NCBI RefSeq assembly: GCF_001577835.2
Contig: NC_029529.1
Location: 11,171,380-11,235,379, forward strand
DNA: 64,000 nt
Direction: 5' to 3'
Source of the DNA: Coturnix japonica
Lineage: Eukaryota > Chordata > Aves > Galliformes > Phasianidae
Positions 54,999-64,000 of the stretch are shown piece after piece (positions within the stretch are counted from its first letter, which is position 1; each line of letters starts with the position of its first letter). Under the pieces are notes generated by a model that saw only the letters and a program-made list of their open reading frames with translations, ran no database searches and had not been told where the DNA came from. The position numbers and the translations under genes were made by a program.

Positions 54999-56748
54999 AT
55001 GGAATGTGAGCACCAGCAGCTCCTGGGCTCTGGCAGCACCAGCTGACCTGTGGTGCTGCTTTGGGGGCTTTGTTTTCATTTGGGCACAGTTCGGTCGAGC
55101 TGTGGCAGCTGGGACTGTGGGTTTCTTGCTAGGTCTGCACTTGATTTGCATACACAGCAGCCACAGGAAGGAAGACAGAACAAAGCCCACGGCAGGAAGG
55201 GGTGAGGAGGGAGCTGAGAACCACGAGAGCAGCGGGGCTGGCACAGAACTGAGCGGGGTGCCCACCTCCCCAGGCACCGCTCCCAGAGGGGCAGGAGCAC
55301 AGCTTCCATCCTGTGCCTTCTGCTCCGACATCTGGACAACGAGAGCACGAAGCTCTGGGACCATGGAGGGGCCTGGAGGATGCTCCCACCTGCAGTAGGA
55401 TGTCCTCCCATCCGTCCTGCATGCATGGGGACCTGGGGAAGGTGTCACAGTGCCGAGGTAAGGCCTTGCTGGGGCTGTCACCTGGGGTTTATGGGGACAG
55501 AGACCTGGCACTTGGCTGCCCGGTGCAGGGTTAAGATGCTGCAGCCCTCTCTGCGGCAGCCATTTGCTGTGGTGCTGGTTTTGCTGCTCAGGATGTCCCA
55601 GCTCTCTTCTTCCAGCCAACAGTGGGGAGGTTTGGGAGCAGTCCTGTGCAATGAGGCACCAATAGGGACCCATCCCACATCACCAGTCTCATTCACCCTT
55701 GTCTGCTGGGTGCGTGCATGGAGCCAGTGCATCTTCTTGTGCAGCGCCAGGGTCTGCCCCATGTTAGAGATGTTTAGATGAATTCATTCCTCTTCAAAAA
55801 CAGCCAAAGAAATGCAGTGTAAATAGAACACGCTATTTACATAATATAAGCAGGATGAGATAAGGATGGTTCATTTCATCATGCTGCCTATGAGCCTGGA
55901 GCATCGAGGAGCGAGACAGGCTCCTGCATCTGGCTTGAAGCCTGATCAGAGCTTGAAAGCTGAGCTGCACCCATGTGTCCCCCCTCAGGGTTCCCTGCAG
56001 AGCTCAGCCAGAGACAGCGAGGCTGAAGGCTCAGCACCCAGTGCCTCCTCAGGCTCTTTTTGCACATGGGGATACCCAAAACTAATGTGTGAACTAGAAG
56101 CACCAGGGGCAGGTGGAGGTGATGGGCTCAGCAGTGCAGCTGTGCTGTGTGTCGGGTACCACCCGGCTGGTGAGTGAGGTTTAATCCTACCAAGCAGAAG
56201 ATGCTTCGTTGCTTCAGTGGAATTCTTTCCCATTCTGCCAAAAGGTGGCAGCCCACCTCGAGCCTGAGGGTTTGCTCCAACCATCAGCAGGAGAGCAGCT
56301 GCAGGCAGCAGCCCGGACATCTCTTGAGCTTCTTGAAGCTGCTCTCAATACTCAGTAACTAAGCAGCAGAAAAAACAAAAGCATCCAGTGCAGCTCAGTG
56401 ATGCATTAGTGGGGAGACCTCTGGTCTCACAGCAAGAGCACCTGGCACCTCCCATGTTACCTCAGCACAAGCACTTTCCTGCCTCTGGCTTTTGAGCTCA
56501 CCACGGGTTTTTCCTATGGCTGTGAGTCCCTGGTATTGTAAGGTATTAAGGTATGTGAGCCTCCCTAGGGACCACAGGAGCAGGATGGCACTGAGACATG
56601 CACCAGGAAATGGGGGCAGATGGGCTGCCTGCTCTGCTCCTGGGGGAGAGTGAGCATGAGGGCAGCAGATCTGGATGCGGGTCTCAATGCACTCACCCTG
56701 CCTGAGCACCCAGCAAGGCCCAGTTTGGCAGTGATGAGATGGGAGGGC

Positions 56749-56820
56749 ATAGTCATAGAGTCATAGAATTGTTTGAGCTGGAAGGGACCTTTAAAGGTCA
56801 TCCACTCCAACTCCCCTGTA
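56749..56820 (-). mobile_element. CR1 LINE 3' end (minus strand)
   Basis: CATAGTCATAGAGTCATAG, an inverted copy of the CR1 terminal octamer repeat, is followed by GAGCTGGAAGGGACCTTTAA and AGGTCATCCACTCCAACTCC, the hallmark CR1 3' UTR. About 70 bp survive. Confidence 0.9.
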
Positions 56821-59559
56821 AGAGAAGCTTTGTAATGTACCTACATACTGCACCTCAGCCATCTTCCATTGTTTCCCACTCATGGGCAGCCTGCTGCCCA
56901 CAAAGGCTGTGCTTCACCAGTCCCTCCCTGCAGCACAAGGCAGCTCCCCACGCAGCACAGTCTGCACCTTGCTCACCCAAACCACACACAGGAGGGTTAC
57001 CAGCACTACCAGGTCTGCTGGGTGTGCAGGAGCCCAAACCCCTGCTGGGTGTGCTGAGAGCACAACCTCACACTGACGGTACGGCTGCTGCAGGAGGGCT
57101 TGGGGCTGAGCAGTGCAGCCTGGAGCTGCAAGGTTTTCTGGCTTCAATGAGGCATGAAGCACCCTGCCTCTATCAGCACAGAGCAGCAAGTGGTGCCCAG
57201 CTCCCTTGTCCACGGGTAGGGTGGGTGCTGCGTCCCCATCACAGGAGGAAGACCATGGAGGCTGGGAGCAGCAGAGAGCAGCACGAGGCTGCTACCTCCA
57301 GCCGCCATCCTGCTGCCACCGACCCTCATCACTAACCTGTCTGAGAGTTTCTTTAGTTCCAGTTCTGTACCTCTGCAGAGCCCAGGATGAGCAGAAGCGG
57401 TCAGGTCTTGCTCACATGTTCTGGTGCCAGGTGCAGGATGCAGGGCAGGGAGATGTGGCAGCAGTATGGGTTGCTTGGCTGTGTCCCTTTGGTCCCAGGT
57501 GTGATGTAGGAGGAATGGCCTCTGCTCTGCTAAGAGAACACACAGGTGCTGACATCTTCAGATGAGCCAATTTTCTGTTGCAAGACAAGCACTATTAAAA
57601 GCCAACCATTCCACACACTGCTGTGCCCCTGGGGTTACCAGCAGAAGCCTCCCCACACATCGCCTCCCCACTCACCCCAGTGGTCCCCGTGTCCCCAGAG
57701 CCCCATGTTACCCCTCCTGGGACACACCCAGTGATGCAGGATCCCCCCTGGAGGCAGCACAGCCCCAAGGCACCGCTGGGTCCCCACTGCTGCAGCTGTT
57801 TGCAGCTTCCTGGCCCGTGTAGATACAGATCACTGTCACCTCCCCGGGCCCAAGGGGTGAAGCAGCCCTGGAGCTGCAGCCACGGGAAACTTCTGTACAG
57901 AAAGTAGAAGAAGAAAAACTGCTGCCTCTGCATCATTTCTTCTGCTGCTTTCTTCTGTCTGTCAGATGCCTTTGGTTGAGCTGCTGGTTTGTAGCAGCGG
58001 GGTTCCATTTTGATGTAGCACCAGAAGGCACGATTAAATAACCTCTGGCCTTAGAGCAAGTTCTCCCCCATCAAAGAGCTTTTCCCAGCCAACCATGTTT
58101 TGGAGGATGACAAGGAAACGCGCCTGCAGGCAGCAGAAACCCCTTTCATTTTGGCCACATTACTGGGGGCAGAGTGAAGATGAGAAACCCAGGGACTGCT
58201 GTGTGCAAAGATTTAATGAAAGCTTCCAGGCCAGTTAGAGACCAGGAGACATTAAAGAGTGGTAATTTCACTAAGAATTCTGACTGAGCTTGTTCAATTT
58301 ATGCCAATATCTTAACTGACCACTGGGCTGCCTGGGGGATGAAAAGAGAGGCAGCTGAGGAAGGGGAATCAGCGGGGAGCTCCATAGGCAGGGGTCAGAG
58401 CTGGGCAGCTGAGGAAGAGCATATAAATCATATCTGGATCTCCTGGCAAGAGGATGAACAGGAGAGACTGCAAAGAGGATGCCCCAAGCATCCTCACTTT
58501 GTACCGTGGATGAAAAACTCCACCAGGTTCTCTTGCTCTGGAAGAGGTCAGGTTTGTTAGAGCAAAGAAAATGAGAGCTTGCTGTCCCTGCTGTAAGGCA
58601 GCATCACTGTAGTTTGCTCAGGAATGGATTTGGGCAAACACAGCTCCATCTGTGTCCCTCCTGGCAGAGCCTGGCACACTTTGGGGTGAAATGGCCCTGG
58701 TGCTGTGCCAGGCCATGGGGATACGAGCCTGCACTGCTGCTGTGCACTTACAAACCAGCCAAAGGTGAGTGGTTTGGCACTCATCTGCAGCAGACGAGGG
58801 GGAGGGAGCAGGTAGGTGCTGCTCTGTGCGGTGATTCACCAATGCTGCCGAAACGGAGTGTCTGCAGAGCTCTGCAACAGGATGTGGTGTTTGCCACCAA
58901 CCTGCACACTGCAATGCTGGCCCTGGACGTAGGTAGCTTTGAAACTGAAACGGGTCCTCTGTTGTTCTGCCGCTGCTGCCCCACAGCTTCCTTCACAACA
59001 AGGAAATTGTCGAGCGGTTTGCAGTCCTGCAGGTGATGCTGCTGGCATCCAGGCGCTTGCCAGGTGCTCTGCAGATGGCAGGGAGCTGTCACTGTATGGA
59101 CAGTTTGCACAGTCACGGCATGCCTGAGAAAGGCACCCGCAAAATGGTGCTGGGGAAGGCACCAAACCTGTAGGACGTGAGGTGTGAGCAGGTAGGAATG
59201 CTGCAGCATAGTGAGCTCTGCCCTGGCTGAGCCCACAGCAATCTGATCTCCTGCACGTCCTGAGCCAGAAGCCAAGTTGAATGCTGCTGGATTTAACATC
59301 AGAGGACCACACAGGGCAGAGCTGAGTGCAGGCATGCTGGCGGTGGGGAGGGTAGTGCCAACTTGAAGCAGCTCCCTGCCACGCTGCTCCTCTCGTTCCT
59401 GCAGCAGGATGGATAAAGGCTGAGTGTGGCAGCAGGAGCCTGGGCTGACGTGGGTTGCTGGGCAGTCCATGGGACGGTGGTGGATGCAGGCTGAAGTCTG
59501 CACTGCTGTGAACACTGTGCTCATCACCCTGGGACCCCTGATGCCACGGAACACCTCTG

Positions 59560-62500
59560 ATGGAAGGTGAGTGGTGCCCAGGGATGTGGAAAGCTGCAGA
59601 GCAACGTGCTCAGGGACTGCATGAGTCACAGCTCTCCTGCTCTCCTGTCCTGCAGAGGCTTGGATCAGTCGCCACCGGAGGCAGCTGATGAGATCCATCT
59701 CACCACAGTTCCTGGAGGAGATCATTGGCTACCTGCAGAGGCTGGACCTCCTCACGGTGGAGGAGGCTGGCCGGGCGCAGGGGGCGAGTTCCCTGCCCGA
59801 GCAGGTGAGGGCCGTGGTGGACATCCTGGCTGGCAAGGGCAGCCATGCCTCCCAGTCACTGCAGAGCTTCATCGAGACCACCAATTCTCAGCTCTACCTC
59901 CACATCACTGTCTATGGTAGGCAGCCCACGGTGGGTGGGATGTGGGGTGTTAGTGCACCTGCCCTGGCATTTGCTGGAGCACCTTGAGATGCACACGGAG
60001 ATGACAGGAGCCATGTCAGGCCTCGGGGACCTTCCTCCTGCCTGCTCTATCACACCTCTCTGGGCAGCTTGAGAAGGGGGGAAAGTAAGAAGAACATCTC
60101 AGCAGTGCTGATCTGCTGCCTCTGGGCTCTCACCCCGGTTCTGAGACATCTCTGCTCCCTAATCAGAGCTGGCAGCCCTGAACACCAGCTTCTGCTCCAC
60201 CAAAGTCCCTGTTTTACATCACACTTCAGCATAAATAACTTGCTAGGGTTCAGGTGGTGATGAGGCAGGGCTGAGGTCAAGCCACAGGTCAGAATCAAGG
60301 CTAACAAGGACTTCCAGGGTCATGAAGAGGCCAATGACCACCATGTGAGTGCAGAGCGATGAGGTGGGTCAGAGGACAAGCTGGAAGAACAGTTCACAGC
60401 CCAAGGTCCAGACCAGCAAGGTCTATAGCAGGCACAGATGTGATGGACCTGTGGACAGGCACTCCTACACTGTAGCTCAGACTGGTGCTCGAGGTTCAGG
60501 CCTGAGTTTAAATGGGTTTCTGGACCTATAGGGGTGAGCAGAGGTTGAAGGTGAAGCTGGTCAGATCCCTGGCACCTTCCTGCTCAGGTAAGGGTCTGTG
60601 AGGCTTCCTCTCTTCATGGGAGTGGCTGCATCTCTTACTTGTGGTTCTTCTCCTTCTTAACTCCTGTTTCGCTTCTCTCTGTGCAGAACCGATGGTGCAG
60701 AAACATCTGGAGAGCCTCCAAAGCTTCTGTGGGAACAGCTTGGAGAAGGGTTCCCTCCAGCGCCTCACGAACCTGCTGCTGGTGGAGGGCTTGACTGACA
60801 TCCAGCAGAAGGAGCACGACATCCTGCAGATGGAAATGACCAAAGGCCTACGAAATGTATCCAAGAGCATCCCTTTGGAGAAGCTCTTCTTGCCCCTGTC
60901 CAAGGTCAGCATCCCCCCACGGATCTCTGTGACCACGGGGGTGGCTGGGATTGGCAAAAGCACGTTGGTGAAGCTGTTTGTTGGCCGCTGGATGAAGGGG
61001 TTGATCAACAGGGACATCGTGTTCGTGCTGCCCCTCACCTTCCGGGAGCTCAACACCTACGAGAAGCTCTCTGCAGAGAGGCTCATCCGCTTGTCGTTCC
61101 CCCACATCACCGAACCCAACTGCATCTCCACGGGGGCTGCCAGGACGCTGCTCATCCTTGACGGCTTGGATGAGTTTAAGACCCCTTTGGATTTTTCCAA
61201 CACGGTTGCCTGCACCGATCCCAAAAAGGAGATTCAAGTGGACAACCTGATCACCAACATCATACGAGGCAACCTGCTACAGGAGGCTGCTGTCTGGGTC
61301 ACCTCGCGGCCCACGGCGGCCAGCCAGATCCCTGGCGGGCTCATAGACCGCATGACAGAAATACGCGGCTTCAAGGCTGCAGAGATGAAAGACTTTTTGG
61401 ACCAGATGTTCCTTGACAACAAAGACTTGTCCAGCCAGGTTCTGCATCACATCAAGGCTAACAGATCCTTGCACATCATGTGCACAGTTCCTGGATTTTG
61501 CAGGATTTACGGCTCTTCAATTGGTTATTATCTAAAAAACAGCACCAGTCAACCCCAAGAAACGGCAGCTGTTCCTAAGACCTTGTCAGAAATCTATTCC
61601 TATTATTTTAAACTGGCTATGAGCAATGACTGGCCAGAAAGGCAGAGAGAAACCCTCAGGATCGAGCAAGCTATGAACAACAGCAAGAAAGTGATGGGCA
61701 GCTTGGGCAGGCTGGCCTTCTACGGGCTGCTCAAACGGAAGCACGTGTTCTACGAGCAGGACATGAAGACATACGGCATAGACCTCTCCTTGCTGCACAG
61801 CAGTTTGTGCAGCAGACTCTTACTCAAAGAGGACATGCAGTCCACCACGGCCTATTATTTCTCCCACTTAACCATACAGGAGTTTTTAGCAGCTATTTAT
61901 TATTACACCGCTGCCAAGCGGGCAATATTCGATCTCTTCACGGAGAGTGGGATGTCCTGGCCCAAGCTGGGCTTCCTCAACCACTTCAAGAGCGCCGTTC
62001 AGAGGTCGCTGCAGGCTGAGGATGGGCAGCTCGATATCTTCGTGCGCTTCCTCTCCGGGCTGCTCTCCCCGCAGGTGAACCAGCTGCTCTCCGGCTGGCT
62101 CCTGGTGAAGGATGAACACAACAGCTACAGGAGCCAGGCCATCAGCTTCCTGCAGGGCTGCCTCAACACGAACTACGTTATCTCATCGCAGACGGTGAAC
62201 ACCGTGCACTGCCTGCATGAGATTCAGCACACGGAGATTGCTAAGGCTGTGGAGGAAGCAATGAAGACCGAGAGCCTGGCTGGGATGCTCACACCGGTGA
62301 ACTGCTCTGCCCTGGCGTACCTCCTGCAGGTCTCTGATGTGTGCATGGAGGAGACCAACCTCTCCAACTGCCTCACTTACAACATCTGCAAGAGCCTGCT
62401 CCCCCAGCTCCTCTTCTGCCACGGTCTCAGGTAAGTCGTGGTGTAACGGTGCTTGGAGAAGCAAGCAGGGACTCTGGGCTGCTCCCATGTGTGGCTCAAA

Positions 62501-63925
62501 CTCCCCAGTGCCTGCAGGAGATGTGGGCCCACCAGCGCTGCCCAGCAGCACAAAGCTGCCCTGGGGATGGCACTGCGACAGCTCCGCAGCAGTCCCCAGG
62601 CAGTCACTGATAGCCCCTTTCCTCACTTTTTGTTCTCTTTGCTTTTGCTCTTTCCTTCCATTTCCTCCAGGCTGGACAATAACCAGTTTAAGGACAACGT
62701 GATGGAGCTGCTGGGCAGCGTGCTGAGCGTGAAGGACTGCCAGATCCAGAGGCTCAGGTAGGACCCGGTGCAGGCAGAATGCACTGTTCCAGTGCAGAAC
62801 CAGGGCAAGGGATCATCCAGTCGGCTCCTCGCAGCTGCTGGGTGACAAGGACAGTGCTGCCCCTCAGCCTCCTGCACCTCACCCTGCTGTCTGCTGGTCT
62901 CCCAGGACAGCAGCCATCAGCAGCCCTGAGCCCACCCCTTGTGCAGGCTGATTCATCCCAAGCCCTGACTGTGCTGCCCACACTGGCTATTTTTGTCCAG
63001 CCTCCTGCCTCCTTGCTGTTCTTAAACCTGTAATTGGGGTAGCAAGCACAGATTGCTCGTCCTGATACACCACCTCCCGGGGCTGTGGCTGTCTGCTGGG
63101 CTCCCCAGGCTCAGGTTAGACCAGCTGATGTCTGGAGATAGGTGGCCCTTAGCAGATATGATATTTTCCCATCTCCCCTCCTGTGCCTATGGCTGCACAT
63201 AAAGCTGTGAAATGTGATATGCTGTGATCTGGGCAGCTCCCTTGTTTACTACATTAATTAACACGAAGGTCAGAAACCCTCCATCTTGGCCCTGCAATCC
63301 CACCCCAGCAGAGCACACCTGGAAGTGATTGCAAGTGTGGCTATGCCACAAACCAACCTGATGCTGCCCTCTGCTTGCAGACATGTGGGGGCTGTGAGAA
63401 CTTCCTTCTCCCATGACAGACTCTTGCTTTCTTTTTCTGGACAGCCTAGCAGAAAATCAGATCTGCAATAAGGGTGCCAAAGCACTGGCCAGGTCGCTGA
63501 TGGTGAACAGAAGCTTGACGGTACTGGAGTAAGTGAACTATGTAGCTCCTGCAGAGCCAAATCCCACCTGGCCAAGCTGGGACAGCCCTCTGGGAATGAC
63601 ACCCAGCTGTGTCCCATAGCAGCAGAACCCACCGGCTGCTCACAGTCCCTTCACGTGGGCTTGTTAATAATATCAGATTGACACCTGACTTCCAGCCTGG
63701 GGGTGAGGGGAACTCAGCACTGTGGTTAAAAGAGCATCCTGCTGGGACACCCCAGTGCAGGCAGACAGATGCTGCTCGTGCTTTTTCTACCCCCATCCTA
63801 ACCTCATCCTTTCTGCTCCTCTCTCCCCTGCCTTGCCTCAGCCTGCGAAGCAACACCATCGGCCCATCGGGAGCAAAAGCATTGGCTGATGCACTGAAAA
63901 AAAACCAAGTCCTGCTTTCCCTGAA
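59560..63925 (+). CDS. NLRC3: NLRC3, NOD-like receptor with CARD, NACHT and LRRs (3' end outside window)
   Basis: The CDS joins 59560-59566, 59656-59916, 60687-62430, 62671-62757, 63445-63528 and 63842-63925, continuing past the window; about 755 residues are visible. ATG 59560 (CTGATGGAAG) follows an in-frame stop at 59539 and gives MEEAWISRHRRQLM across the first junction. Residues 3-89 look like a complete CARD. The NACHT exon has Walker A GVAGIGKST (174-182) and Walker B LLILDGLDE (244-252). Blocks DFSNTVACTDPKKEI and GLLSPQVNQLLSGWLLV identify NLRC3 rather than NOD1/NOD2. The final two visible exons are 84 nt each, one LRR per exon, with LAENQICNKGAKALA typical of the family. NLRC3 is cytosolic and dampens STING, TRAF6 and PI3K-mTOR signalling. 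The gene follows NMRAL1 directly here. The start exon is inferred from phase. Confidence 0.92.
59917..60686 (+). other. NLRC3: NLRC3 intron 2, no gene
   Basis: A 770-bp intron between the CARD and NACHT exons. Nothing recognisable inside. Confidence 0.7.
62758..63444 (+). other. NLRC3: NLRC3 intron 4, no gene
   Basis: A 687-bp intron between LRR exons with nothing recognisable. Confidence 0.7.
63529..63841 (+). other. NLRC3: NLRC3 intron 5, no gene
   Basis: A 313-bp intron between single-LRR exons, ending in a pyrimidine-rich acceptor. Nothing else is visible. Confidence 0.75.
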
Positions 63926-64000
63926 GTAAGTCAGCAGCACCAACGGGAGCTGAGGCACAGGATGAGCTGCCCACAGCCCTCATCTTGGTGTTCCTGCCCT

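Larger units (their letters stand above)
54331..59520. other. NMRAL1-NLRC3 intergenic region, no gene seen
   Basis: About 5.2 kb with no recognisable coding exon on either strand, and in particular no HMOX2. It contains CR1 remnants (54895-54998 and 56749-56820). TATA-like strings occur at 54763-54770 and 58422-58428. Untranslated NLRC3 exons may lie here, but I cannot place them. Confidence 0.55.

Noticed and set aside
54331-59520. Search for HMOX2 or another gene between NMRAL1 and NLRC3
   Set aside because: No open frame on either strand resembles haem oxygenase or any other protein I know. Only CR1 remnants were recognised.

Overview
The window is vertebrate nuclear DNA, almost certainly from a bird and probably a galliform. 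Genes are split into short exons with GT-AG introns. Short introns, GC-rich promoters and several 3' ends of CR1 LINEs fit a sauropsid microchromosome. Every protein recognised is a single-copy vertebrate orthologue, and the order matches human 16p13.3 for most of the window: GLIS2, PAM16, CORO7 (with VASN nested), DNAJA3, NMRAL1. NLRC3 then follows directly, where mammals have HMOX2. Orthologue names and human comparisons come from memory of those proteins; exon limits come from splice signals and reading frame read here.

Layout. 1-4.6 kb: GLIS2 on the plus strand, a five-zinc-finger Kruppel-like repressor, with its 5' end cut by the window edge. 5.2-6.4 kb: PAM16 on the minus strand, the J-like subunit of the mitochondrial import motor. 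6.6-40.2 kb: CORO7 on the minus strand, a tandem-propeller coronin with 28 coding exons giving 923 residues. Its 14.7 kb intron 9 carries VASN on the opposite strand (17.8-19.9 kb). 40.2-41.0 kb: a shared head-to-head promoter for CORO7 and DNAJA3. 41.0-50.6 kb: DNAJA3 on the plus strand, with both the long terminal exon and the alternative short-isoform exon visible. 51.5-54.1 kb: NMRAL1 on the minus strand. 54.1-59.6 kb: gene-free DNA with old CR1 pieces. 59.6-64 kb: the 5' part of NLRC3 on the plus strand, with CARD, NACHT and the first leucine-rich repeats; it runs off the window.

Functionally, PAM16 and DNAJA3 both act on mitochondrial Hsp70: PAM16 is a J-like protein lacking HPD, DNAJA3 a true J protein with HPD. 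CORO7 acts at the Golgi and actin. VASN is a membrane TGF-beta trap. NMRAL1 is an NADPH sensor, and NLRC3 a negative regulator of innate signalling. The last three all touch inflammatory or stress signalling, but no shared regulation is visible. I found no new biological system. The points most worth checking are a GC-AG intron in DNAJA3, the complete-looking CARD in NLRC3, the synteny break before NLRC3, the acidic insertion in VASN, and the minisatellites around the CORO7/DNAJA3 promoter.
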